From assembly GCF_030867095.1 (NCBI RefSeq), contig NC_081831.1, forward strand, positions 52,079,716 to 52,143,715: DNA of 64,000 nucleotides. Reading direction: 5' to 3'. This stretch comes from Alligator mississippiensis (taxonomy: Eukaryota > Chordata > Crocodylia > Alligatoridae). Shown here piece by piece: positions 10,878 to 22,069 of this stretch (position 1 is its first letter; every line of letters starts with the position of its first letter). Below the pieces are notes generated by a model. The model did no database searches, was not told the origin of the DNA, and saw only the letters and a list, made by a program, of their open reading frames with translations. The translations under genes and the position numbers were made by a program.

Positions 10878-13600
10878 AAGAGAGTGATTATCTGTAGAGT
10901 AGATACCTTAACAGATTTTTCTGAGCTTGATCAGGGTGCACTGGCACTTAAGTGCCTAGGTACACTTACTTGCTGTGAAATAAAATCTCACCTCAAATGC
11001 TGTAGCACAAGATAGAGGAGAGGTGGCTACACTGTGGAGCAGAGAAAGAAAGGCTGATAATCCAGAGAGACTACATATAAAGGAAGGCTAAATCCAGGGA
11101 AGTGCAGATATATATTGGTGTGAGAGCCTTGACCTCAGGCCACCAATTGCCTGTAGGGGAATTCCTAATGTCTCTGCAAGAAAGGCATGGATTAAATCTC
11201 TGAGGAACAAGGCTTTGCATTGAACTGTGGATTCTGTATCCATAAAAGTACTTGCAAAGCCTGCCCTTTTGACAACAGCAGTCCCTCAAGTCTAGAGCCT
11301 TACAAACATTAAGTTATAAATTTGCTGTGAGGAGCCAAAGTTTGCCCCTAAGATGTCTAAAGTAATGTTTACTCACTATTTCACTTTAAACAATTACAGA
11401 AACTCTGTAACGGTTATTTCTGGTATATAACTTGCCAATTAGTGAATGAACCTGTGTATTATAGAACCTGTGTATTATGGAAAACCATTTTTAATAGAAC
11501 TGGGAAAATACTGAACAGAAAAAATATTGTGAACAATTAATTTTGCTTGACTATGCTGTATAACCACAGTAAGTATTTAGGCATTGAGTCATGTGAAACC
11601 TAGTCCCCTAGAATCCAGTGGCTACTGAGTAGTACTAAAAGTGAGATGTTTTTGTGCCAAGTGTATGATTTTCCTTATTCATTGGATCATTGTTTTGTTT
11701 TTTGTTCCCCCCCACCAGAAGTTCCATTTTTCTCTATAGTCTATCTGGAACAGAGAGAGCTCAAAGGCCCTAAGCACATTTAAAGTCTCAACAGAGAACA
11801 CCCAAAAGTCTATTAAATCTAACAATAACAAGTCCCCAGATGAAAGCAATTAAACTGCAAAGATTTGCAGACAGTACATGTGGATGTCTTTTCTTTGCTT
11901 CAAAGGGAAAGCACTCAGGCAGCAAGGTAAAAATGAAAGGAAAATAGAAAGCAGAAGGTTTGAACTAAACATATCCCACCACATAAAGCCCACTAACTTG
12001 AGCAGCTATTGAGCACATACAGTGTAAAAGATAAGGGCAACCCTAAGACCTTTATCACTCAGTCACCCAAAAGAAGTCCTGTCTCCTGACAGCAATGCTA
12101 GGCATGCATGACATCCATTGCTTCCCCAGACTCCCACAGAAAATAAAGAATTCACTTATATAAAGATATGTATGGCAAAATGCAGGAAATTACGGACCAT
12201 CTGCACTTTTAGTCTGCTGGAACCCATCTGGCACAAATGAAAACAAGAAAGGAAGAGATGCTGGCAATATGCTACCAGCAGTTTCGGCGTTCCAGTGGGT
12301 GATGCAAAGAATTGCAATCTTTTTTTTAGTAACACAGCCCACTCTCAGCACACTAACTTTCACAGCTTGGTCCTAAACCAGCACTGTTTGCCTGTTCAAG
12401 ATCTTTTCTAAAAATAAAACATTCTATTCACTGAATAATTATGAAAATGCCTGTATCCTTGTTTGTTTATATATTATCTGCAAATAGTTTTGCTCATTAC
12501 TCATACTCATTTGTTATACTTTACATTGCAGTTGTATACAGGATAGAATACTTTCTTTTATTAAAAGGCCAGAACTAATTTTCCCCATCTGTGCCTCATT
12601 TTCTTCTCTTCTTTACATTGCTATCTCCCCTTGTTCACAACAGGCCAGATCTGCTTATGATGAAAGTTGGCACCATTCTGTTGACTTCTTTGAAGTTGTT
12701 CCAATTTAAAGCTGCTGAGGATCTGTCCTCTTTTAATTCAAACTTGTGGGACTTATTCTCCACTCCAGTGTAACACAGTTGCATTCAGTAGGCTTATCTT
12801 AATGTAATGGAGGGAGCAATTGAGTTCACCTCTATTAAAGTACTTAGAGAAATATGGGAAAAGCCCAGTGGAATGGGGACTCTTTCTCAGTATTATCTTC
12901 ATGTTCTTCTCTTCTCCAGTGAAGTTATGCAGCAGGGGAAGGGGATAGACTCCTACATGTCCATAGGTCACACAGTATAACCACACAGATTCTGCCACCC
13001 TGTACCTATTAGAAGCCCAGTCTATACTTCAAGGAAGGTCCATTGTTACTATTGGCTGCACAATAAGCTATCCCCTTGCAGTGCAGAGAGAGGGATCGAA
13101 GCAATTGATGATGCTTTGGGAATATGCCAAAGTGAGTTTCTGGCAATATCCAGAGATGGACATTCCATTCACAGCACTCAGCTGTCCTAATGAGTTATTA
13201 TCATAGGGTTTGTTTTTTTTTACCCCAGTCATAGCAGCTGTACTTGTATAAATTAAACCCTATATTGTTATGTCAATATAACACCCAATTTAAAGGGTTT
13301 TTTTTTTTCCTGAAATAAATGGAATAAAGGTTTTTTCTATTCTATTTGAACTTAAGTCCAAAATTATTCCAAAGTGATTTATGCTAAAATGGAGAAAGGT
13401 ACTCATATACCAGAATCACCGTATGCACAGGAAGCGTTATACTTGTATAACTACAGAAGTTAAATTCATATTGGTATAACTTCTCTATGGACACATATCC
13501 TAAGACCAACAGTATAAGGAGAATGAGAAACAGCTACAGAGACCTTGTCTTCACTAGGGAAAAAAAAAAATGTGCCCTTGAGTGAACTAACCTAAGACTT
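10878..13600. other. Unique AT-rich sequence
   Basis: No supported gene, RNA or repeat. ORFs up to about 80 codons carry no recognisable motif. Confidence 0.45.
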
Positions 13601-13607
13601 TTGTCAC

Positions 13608-14745
13608 AGGTTACCTTTAAAAGATTTCACATTTTTGAAATGTTATGCCATTATAAAGTTAGAACAGTTTCAGAGCAGTCATAGGTTAAAGCTTAATACA
13701 ATCTCAAACATACCACTATGACTTGGCACTAGCAGGCCTATGAACAGAGGCTTGGACAGAAACCAGGACTCTATCCCTCCTCTGTGGTGGAGAGGTGGGG
13801 AGAAGGTGGCATGTAGGTTGGAGGTGGAGAAATCACCGTGTGGCTCCCCTTACTATAGTGGAAGCCAGTCAGAGCCATGGGTAAGAGGGGAAAAGTCTTG
13901 AAAAAAATTATTTGAAGTGAATGGTCAAAGGGAAAAAGTAGAGAGAAATAAAGAAAAAGGAGCGAAAATGAAAATGATAATAACAATAATAAAAGGACCA
14001 ATATCTCACAAGTGTTTTAGTGAATTGGATTGGGTTAGGGAGGAGTTACGTTAGCACTCAAACAAGGGCAGAGCTGAAACCCAAGAGGCTCACTGCATGA
14101 AAGCAATACTGAGGCAGAGCTGAGATGAAGTGAGCTCACTGCATGGGTTGGGTAGAGGGAGTGCTGACAGATATTTAAAATGAATAGTGGATCAGTTCAA
14201 ATGAATACCATGGTGGAAGGGAAGGTGAACTGTGGTGCAGTAGAGGCAGAGTAAAAGGGGAACAACATGGTTTCTCAGTGGTAAAAGCCAGTTACCTATG
14301 CTCACTAGTAGTTAATTGGCTTTTTAACCTCTCCCCTTGCACCAACAGCCAGCCAGCTGAGTGCACAGGGTTGCTAGAGCAAGCAGCAAACTGATGAGCC
14401 ATACTTCGGTACTCAGAGTGGTCAGGGTATGCTGGAGCCAGCACCATCACCCTGGACAGTAGAGTTCAGGAGGTTAGAAAGTTTGCACACAGAGTGAAGG
14501 GCTGGGAATGGTGCATCCCAGGATACTGGAGGCTTGCAGGTTGAATGAAAAGAGCATTTTCAGAGCATAATAACAGTAACTTGGAGTGACCTGGGTAAAA
14601 CAGAGGAAAGATAAACCTCCCCTGAAGAAATGATAACCCTCCCATAATTTAAAAATGTTTAGATGGTACTTAGAATAGGTTAACACCCTTTTAATAGGAG
14701 AGTGTTTCCATTTTCAATGCTTGTATGATGGTTTAAAGGTAACCT
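13608..14745. repeat. Widely spaced 14 bp inverted repeat; possible DNA element
   Basis: 13608-13621 (aggttacctttaaa) is perfectly complementary to 14732-14745. Outside both arms the sequences share a gagtga motif at a similar distance. The stretch just left of the first arm, gaccttgtcttcactaggg (about 13541), resembles reptile MITE ends. A roughly 1.2 kb element is plausible, but no target duplication was found. Confidence 0.3.
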
Positions 14746-14813
14746 GGAGTAAAAACAGGTGAAAGAACAATAATTTTTAACTCACTCTATTCAAAGACTC
14801 ATAGTGGCTTACT

Positions 14814-15640
14814 TGTTAGCTAACAAAGTAACAAAGTAAAAACACACCTTTTTCTCCTAATGAATATAAAGCACTAGGGTCCTGTGTTTTGGCACTGGAT
14901 TTATGACACAGATACCTTGTTTTGGGCAGACCCAAAACCCTCAGACCAACCATGACTTTTACATTGCATAATAGGTGAATTTTATTGATACATAGTGATA
15001 GCAGGTAATAATAATACAAGCAATTCTATATCTACCAGTCCCAGAGCTGTCATCAGAGTCGAAGTACATCGAGCCAGGATGAGAGCTTCACTCTGAGGTT
15101 CTCTCGTGAATTCCAGATGTCAGCAGCCTGGAGGTCAGGAGCTGGGACTCTCCTTCCCTGCCCTGTGGGGTGGATGAGATGGGTTGTTAGTATGCCCTCT
15201 GTTCATAGTGCCTCAGGTTCCCCTCTTGGGGACCCTTTGTTGCCCTGAAATCCCTTCTTTTGTATTCTTTTCACCTCCTGATGACTTTTGATCCATGGGC
15301 ATCACTGATTGGTCTTTCTGTGGTCATCATACTGTCCATGTTCTGTCCTGTCAGCATCTTTCTTTGTTTCACAAACCCACCACATGCACACATCATATTT
15401 TGGGTTTTTCCAGTGTCCTCCTAATTTGGTCTGTTCCCCAAACTGGAAAGCCCAAGGACTACTAGTTGGGCACTGACCTAGCGCCACCTTATCTCATGTT
15501 ATGGAATAGTGTGCAACCTGCCTACAATTTCCCAGCCTGTGTGTCTATACCTGTCTGCCTTGAAAACTGTGAAACTGTGACAAGAAGGCTTTTAGAAATC
15601 AATTAACCCTTGTCATTGCCCTGGCCCATTGTTCTAATGC
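14814..15640 (-). mobile_element. Possible solo LTR (weak)
   Basis: Read on the - strand, the region shows an accaatcag CCAAT-like site, a weak TATA-like atacaaaa and then caataaaa (polyadenylation-like, near 14982). The left edge on the + strand begins tgttagctaaca at 14814. These are the ordered signals of an LTR, but the other end and a target duplication were not found. It remains a suggestion. Confidence 0.25.
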
Positions 15641-16778
15641 ATATTTACTTTACCTATAAGCCAATTCCCAAAAGCAGACCTCTGAATACCATGTTCTAGC
15701 TATCACTGTGCACACTGAGAAAATCTGTTATGATGGAAAAAAATTAAAAGCATTGATTGACATGCCATCATACACTACCTCACAACATTCTTGTCAATAA
15801 AAATGATCATGAATGATACAACTAATGTGGTGGAGGGGATTCCAGAGGGCCCAGGGAAAGGAATCACCCCCCCCCACTTACTCTTCACGAAAGCCTAATT
15901 TTATCCCTTCCCAGAAGGAGGGGAGAATAAAGACACTTATTCAGACTCTTTTATATTCACTGTTTCCCTTGTCAAGTGATATGAAAGGGATACCTCTGGG
16001 ATTATTTTAATACCACTTTTTTTAATTGTATGAGGAAGAATTCATGACAGATAGGTTTACATTTGTAGGTAATTCTCTTTGCAGTATAATGTCAAGTTAC
16101 ATAAAATGATAAAGTTACATTTTATTAGCCACTGTGAAATGCTGGATTTTATTGCTATATTTTCCTAAGTGTCTTAATAAGTTACTTTTTCTTAGATTGA
16201 TGTCATTAGGTTTGTGTACTTGGCAAGCTTGTTTAAACACTGAAAAGTCTGCATAAAATTGATGCCATTTCTAGTTGCAAATAATCTAAAAAAGAATATG
16301 TGCTGCAGATTCCTCTCGTGTTGTAGAGGCTTGACATTAAAATCAATGATGATGATGTGCTTTTTTGGGTAATCAGACTGTGCGTTATCAAAAAATGTTA
16401 TTGGAATCACTACTACACAGTATAAATGTGTCTAGTAGTAATATGTACTGCATGACCTGAGTGGCAGAATTTTCACATGGAGAGGATACATACCTATCAT
16501 TTTCAAATGTTTACTTTCTAGTGAGTTGAGCAAAAAGCTAGTTACCTTTAAAATTTTGCTTCTACCTTCATTACTGAGATCATGATTATCTACAAGTCTG
16601 CAACACTATAGACCTTAATGGAATTCTCCACGTCTTAAAAATGTGTGAAAGGAATCGCAATCCGATGAAAATCCTTATGGCAAGGGTAGCATCAGATACC
16701 AAAGAGTGTAGAAAACCTTTTTCTGGATAAGTTTAAAAGTTAAAAATATTGTCAGGTGTCCATTCTGCTGTTCTCTTA
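15641..16778. other. Unique AT-rich sequence
   Basis: No feature supported. A short C8 run lies near 15869. Confidence 0.45.
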
Positions 16779-17155
16779 GGGCATGTGCAGACATTACATT
16801 TAGTCAATCTAAGTGCCTAATTGTGCAGAAGCTCGGGGAGCTTGAATCAGGCAAAAAGTGGTGGGCCTCATCTAAACTAGTTCACCTGATGAGATATACT
16901 AACTTAGAACAGGGGACCCAACTCCAGTGTGAGACACAATGGGTGCAAGCCTGTTGTGTCTCCATGAGCTCAGTCCCTGGCAGACCCCACCCCAACCAAA
17001 CCCCAGTGTGAGCTGAGAGGTAAGTGAGGCCCATGGTGATTGGGCACTAGCTAGTGGGACAGCTGAGTGGAGCCGAGGAGGGTCACAGTGCCCCATGGCT
17101 CCTACTTAGACCAGCCCCTAGGGAGCAGTAGGTGAAGGGGGGGCACTTACCTCCC
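16779..17155 (+). mobile_element. 5' part of a MITE, cut short at the CR1
   Basis: It begins agggcatgtgcagacatta, similar to termini of other MITEs here (reverse complement of 43151-43168). It then runs through a GC-richer interior until CR1 coding sequence starts at about 17165. The matching right end is not seen. Confidence 0.3.
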
Positions 17156-17591
17156 CCCTTCTCCGGACAAAGGAGAAGAGGGTGATATCATCTACTTGGT
17201 CTTCAAAAAAGCCTTTGACTTGGTCTCCCATGAAGTCCTCATGATTAAACTGGGGAACTGCAGCCTCAACAACTTCATGGTCCCAGAGAGTGATAGTTGA
17301 GGGAACTGTGTCAACATGGTGCATGATGACCAGTGGCATCCTCCAGGGCTCTGTACTTGGACCAGTACTTTTTAACGTATGTTTAAATGATCTGGATTCA
17401 GATATCAGAAGTGAACTAGCTAAATTTACTGATGACACCAAACTACAGAGAATTGTGGTCACACTAGAGGATAGGCTGGAGACTCAGGCTGATCTGGACA
17501 GGCTTGCGAAGTGGGCAGACCAAAACCTGATGGCATTTAACACTGAGAAATGCAAGGTTCTCCACCTCAAGGAAAAAAATCCACATCATAC

Positions 17592-18417
17592 TGTTAGGGT
17601 GACAATAATTTGGATCTTAGAGAGCACTGGATTTGTAGCTGAATAAAGGCTTTAACATGTAGCCTAGCAGAGATGCTAACCACAAGGCAAAATGATATCT
17701 AGGTCAGCCATTTGCTTATGTTAAGTAACCATTTTAACTGTCAACCATTTTCTGAGGAAAAAGCAGCAAGTGAATCTGTGTGACTCTGTGCGCTGTGAAC
17801 CAGCTACACTAGGAATGAGATAAGATACAGGGGCCAAAAAAAAGGGTGGAAGATGGTACAATCTGAAACTGAAAAAATAGACTGGAATTGAGAAAATAAA
17901 GCGTAATTGGTAACAGAATCCAAAATGAACATATGCAAAAAGGTGAATGGTGATTGGTGAAGAAGCCTCCAGAAGCTTCCAGGTTTTGGCCAAAGTCTGC
18001 CCATTGATTGAAGAAAGGAGTCAAGGTCTTAGACATGCAGTCATAGCAAAAAGACATGCAAATGAGTAAAATGCATATGCAATTCCATGTTAATGAAGCA
18101 AACAGTAAACAGAGGCAGAGCTTGAGATGGGAGGAGAAATGGGTGGAACAGAAGGAGGGACAAAGGTGGAATGAATATTAATGAGAATAAACCAAAGTGT
18201 ATAAATATGGAAAAAAACTATTGTTCATTGCGGCTCCCCATATTCCATCGCTGTGGGATCTGGCCCGAAGCTGTCTTTATTCTGAAAAAAGCTGTTGTGA
18301 GCAATGTGTGCTGGTGTTTGCTCCCTGCCTGCTCTGACTAATGAGTAACAGGATCCACAGGTAATTGAACCATTGTCTCCCTAGTCGTTGGGTGCCGCAT
18401 GGAGTCAGGGTCTAACA
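17592..18417 (+). mobile_element. Solo LTR, 826 bp, inserted in CR1
   Basis: It starts tgttag and ends ctaaca, a perfect 6 bp terminal inverted repeat with the canonical TG...CA. Both sides carry the same 5 bp, catac (17587-17591 and 18418-18422), which occurs once in an uninterrupted CR1. A TATA box (tataaata) lies at 18200-18207, about 215 bp from the right end. A solo LTR arises by recombination between the two LTRs of a retrovirus-like element, leaving no genes. A 5 bp duplication fits ERVL-like or Gypsy-like elements better than 4 or 6 bp classes. The + orientation follows from TATA placement. Confidence 0.85.
18200..18207 (+). promoter_or_regulatory. TATA box of the solo LTR
   Basis: tataaata, about 80% of the way through the LTR, where U3 meets R. 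It is the expected core promoter of the former element; present activity is unknown. Confidence 0.55.
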
Positions 18418-19037
18418 CATACTTACAGGCATGGCAGTGTTACACTCAGTAGCACCATAACTAAAAGGGACTTGGGGGTCATGACTGACCACAAGCTGAA
18501 CATGAGCCACCAATGCGATGCTGCAGCTGGCAAAGGAAACAAAATCCTGCCTTGTATCTATCAATGCATCTCACAAAAGTCCCAGTAAGTTATCCTCCCA
18601 CTGTGCTCAGCCTTGGTGAGGAGCTGGAGTACTGCGTCCAATTTTGGGCTCCTCACTTTAGGAAGGATGGGGAGAAGCTTGAGAGACTCCAGAGAAGAGC
18701 CATGCACATGATCAGAGGACAAAAGAACATGTCTTATGAGGAAAGGCTGAGAGACATGGGACTCTTCAGACTGAAAAAGCAAAGGTTCAGGGGAGACTTG
18801 GTAGCAGCCTATAAGTATGTGTATGAGGAACTGGGAGAACATCTGTTCACCAGGGCACCCCAAAGGAAGAGCAGGTCTAATGGTCACAAACTTCAGGAAG
18901 ACTGTTTTAGGTTGGACATATGAAAAAACTTCTTTACCATCGTAGTCCTCAAAGTCTGGAATAAACTCCACCCAGAAATGGTGCAAGCATCTACTCTGGA
19001 TGCCTTTAAAACACACTTGGATGCTTATCTTGCTGGG

Positions 19038-19517
19038 GTGTACTTGGTAGCCATGTTGTTCTGAGACAAAAAGACATACAAAAAACTAGAAGTCTTGATT
19101 CCAAAATGATACCTTTTATTAGACCAACTGGAAAATGGCAAGAAAATTGTCCTTTTCTGCAAGCTTTTGGGAATCAAAGTCCCTTCATCAGGCTCTGGGA
19201 AAAGTGTAGATGGTACAAGATGGTAAAAAGTCCCCATAGGTCGGAAATAAATTTCATTTTTGCACAGAGGGAGCTGAAGATGGAAGTCTGTCCCTCTGGG
19301 TCCATGAGAGTGTCTTTGTGAGCTGTGTTGAGTAGCAATTTGATGTGTTGATCAGGTAGAATTCCTTCCCTGAAGGTGTCAGATGGTAGGCAGGGAGGCA
19401 AAAAAAAACTTCCTTGTTGTTTTGCAATGAGGTTTAAAATCCAAAATCAGATGAAATTCGGCATCTTCCATGCTTCCTTTTTTTTTTTTTTTTGCCAAGA
19501 GTTCTAATTTTTTGTAC
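19038..19517. mobile_element. 480 bp retroposon with 11 bp target duplication
   Basis: Identical 11-mers atcttgctggg flank it (19027-19037 and 19518-19528). Such long duplications are typical of target-primed retroposons. It contains ttggtagccatgttgttctg, then ttttattagaccaact, and gcaagcttttgggaatcaaa. Related pieces lie at 28876-29035 and 35402-35460. A T18 run precedes the right end. I recognise the pattern as a common tetrapod repeat but cannot name the family with confidence. Confidence 0.7.
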
Positions 19518-19669
19518 ATCTTGCTGGGATCATTTGACCCCAGCAGACTTCCTGCCCCATGGGTGGGCGCAGGACTTGATGATCTTGTGAGGTCCTTTGC
19601 AGCCCTAATGTCTATGAAGCTATGAAACAGAAACAGGAAAGCCCAATATAATAAATGTCTGCACAGATT

Positions 19670-19980
19670 TAAAGTGCAGTCCCAGATCTGGGAAAGCTCA
19701 GCTGCTCACCTCAGACCCAGACCTGTGCTCTTTTTCCCTCCCTCCAACCCCGACAGGCTTTTTTTAGCCTCTGACTCTTCCACCCCCCAAATGAACAACA
19801 ACAACCCCTCCAGACCCACAAGCTTTCCCCTCCCCCTCACAATCCCAGCAACTATACCCTGGACCCACTAGACCCCCTCTTGATTTTGTCCATCCCTGCT
19901 TATCCACTCCCTTACTTTATCCCTTTCTCTTTGATTGTTTTATCTCAGCTAAACAGCCAGAAGTTAATTTACCTCGATCT
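19670..19980. other. Pyrimidine-rich unique stretch
   Basis: C/T-rich on the + strand with no recognisable gene. It leads into a decayed MITE copy. Confidence 0.4.
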
Positions 19981-20142
19981 AGGTAGCACAGCTCAAAAAT
20001 GATCCTCACTTGAAATGGCATAATTTTAAGATGTCTAGAAGACACTTAGCACTTGTTAATGAGCCTCAACGTGCAATCATTTGAGTTTAAAATCCCTTTA
20101 ACGTGGTCTAGTTGTAAGCATGTTAAAAACATGTAAAATCTC
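19980..20142 (+). mobile_element. Partial MITE, second copy of the 10435-10877 family
   Basis: Blocks such as tagcacagc, ataa(t/c)ttt, gttaatg and ttaa(c/t)gtggtcta(g/c) align in order with 10715-10877. The right end (tttaaaatctcacccc region) corresponds to the family's terminus. The left half is not recognisable. Confidence 0.55.
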
Positions 20143-22069
20143 ACCCCAAAAGTGCTTATTTTGGCTTCAATTTTTGTTATGTTTCTTAAGTCTTTCAGTT
20201 GTGACATTTATTTTTATTTTCAGAAAAGCTTGTCATCACTTAGTTTTGCCCACTTTGGTGATTTATACCACCACTGTAGATTATTAATTGACTACGTGTG
20301 TACTCAAGAGCAAGCTAATTTAGGATTTTCTAAATCAAATACAAACAGATCCATTCACATAGAGACAATTTTCTGTCTTCTACTACTGTGCAACAGGAAG
20401 CTGTAGAACATATATATTTGTAAACTTGAGAACAGAAATAGTAGGCAAATGACAAATTTTTCATATTTTCAAACACGCACATGCACACACACATACACCT
20501 CACTCCCTAACTTTTCCCTGAGAAGACAACTGCCTACTTTGGCAACACTTTAGTCAGGCCATACCTGCTTTATTTCACATTGGAGTTCTGCCTCTTACTT
20601 GTTGAAGAACAGCCTGAACAACTATAAACACCGGTAACTAGCAGTGCATATAAATGTTAGCTCACTTTAAGCTGTGTGATCGTAGACCAGGAGTGGCATA
20701 TGCAGCTGTTCAGCGTGGAAGCTGCACCAAGAACAAGGTGAAAGTAAATTAGAGTGGAGGGAGGGGTGTTTTGCTTTCTAGGTTATGCATCAGAATTTTA
20801 TAGTCATGTTAATCTTTTCTCAACAGTGTTAATTATTCCTGTTCCCCATCCCCTGTCCCCATCTTCCCATTTTGGGGGGGTAGAATGAACATCTTGGTAT
20901 TTCAAGAACATTTGGGGAAGGTTTTTTTTCCTCACCCCTTACCATATCTTTGCTTCTATCCTACTGCACATGAGTAGAAATAATTGTTTCATGAGCAGTT
21001 ACTGCTGTTCTGGTAGATGCCCACCCCTGTTATTTAAGGACCTGTGCCCTTAATTAATAGGATGGGGTGTTCTGCACCTCAGCTGCTTCTTTGGTAAGTA
21101 TTCCTGTGCCCTCAATTATCCTGTGGTGGGAGTTAAATCGATAGAGTTTACTTCTGATGGAAGCAGGGCTAAATTCCTGCATTTTATATTTTTCCTTACT
21201 GTAGCATAATTTCAGATACACAAACAATTAATGTACTTGAAATTAACAGGGGGCAAGGCTGTACTTCATCTCAGCTGTTCCACGGTATCTATTTATGTGT
21301 TTGCAATTACCCCATGGTAAGGGAAAGCAAAGCTGGGGAATTTAGCCCTATTTAATTCAAGTTAACTGAGGGCATAAGGACAGATACCAGTGAGTAGTAC
21401 AGTTTAGCCCTGTCCCTCCATTAATTTCTGGTTAATTGCTGCCTCCAAGAATGTTTGGAGGTTGATTGACCTCCCCCTATATCCATTACTGTGTCAATCA
21501 TTGTTAGATTTGTTTCTGCAGAGAAAGGAACTGAAGCGAGAGAAGGCAACGTTATGATCAAAGAGGATTTTGTTAGATTTTTTTTAACACAATAGATTCT
21601 ATTGGTTTCAGATTGAAGGAAATTGTTGTTAATTATTAAAAAAATGGAAGTGTACTTAATTATTTGAGAAGCCAAGATTATGACAGGAGATAAATATGAA
21701 AGTTAAATTTAGTGAGGTTCAGAAGAGAATTTAGACCTTGGAAAGAGAGTTTTTCTTGCCCTATGCAATGTACAATATTTGACTGTTATACTCAGTGGCT
21801 CCATAAGTTGTTGCATTCTGCTGTCATTCCTAGTAATATATCGGTTTTTGGGTTTTTTCTTTTTCTTCTTTTTCTTTTTTGTAACTTTATTGTGGTGAGA
21901 ACATTGATTTGAAAGATGCCATAGGTGGGTTCTAGTGAATTTAACATTTCTTAATTTAGCGTACTAAAGATTGTTGTTTTGTGGAAAAAAAATAATGAAA
22001 GGCTTTTATGTTTGATTTTCAAGTTATTTACTTTGTTTCATATTTATGTTATTATGTTATTTTTTGCCT
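20143..22069. other. Mostly unique AT-rich sequence
   Basis: Around 21040-21390 motifs such as cctgtgccct(t/c)aatta recur directly, with a weak inverted counterpart near 21370, so a decayed repeat is possible. No gene is seen. Confidence 0.35.

Larger units (their letters stand above)
17165..19037 (+). pseudogene. CR1 ORF2 reverse transcriptase, C-terminal part, broken
   Basis: RT motif A reads YLVFKKAFD, where the family normally has YLDF; the catalytic Asp is changed to Val by an A-to-T substitution. Motif B (QGSVLGPVLFN) follows. Motif C reads KFTDDTKL and keeps the catalytic pair. Next come the NTEKCKVLHL segment and, after the LTR, RDLGVMTDHKLNMSHQCD. The C-terminal block includes WAPHFRKDGEKLERLQRRA, YEERLRDMGLF and RGDLVAAYK. 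Several frameshifts separate these blocks. No endonuclease domain remains. The LTR interrupts the frame between the VLHL and RDLGV blocks. Confidence 0.85.
17165..19625 (+). mobile_element. CR1 LINE fragment, + strand, split by two later insertions
   Basis: A 5'-truncated CR1 retroposon. Its pieces are 17165-17591, 18423-19037 and 19518-19625. The last ends in the typical CR1 tail (gaggtcctttgcagccctaa and tctatgaa repeats). The gaps are an LTR (17592-18417) and a retroposon (19038-19517), each flanked by a duplication of CR1 sequence. CR1 elements move by target-primed reverse transcription using their own ORF2 protein. This copy is dead: 5' truncated, frameshifted and interrupted. Confidence 0.88.

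Noticed and set aside
18561..19016. 151-codon open frame on the - strand
   Set aside because: Antisense shadow of the CR1 RT C-terminal region.
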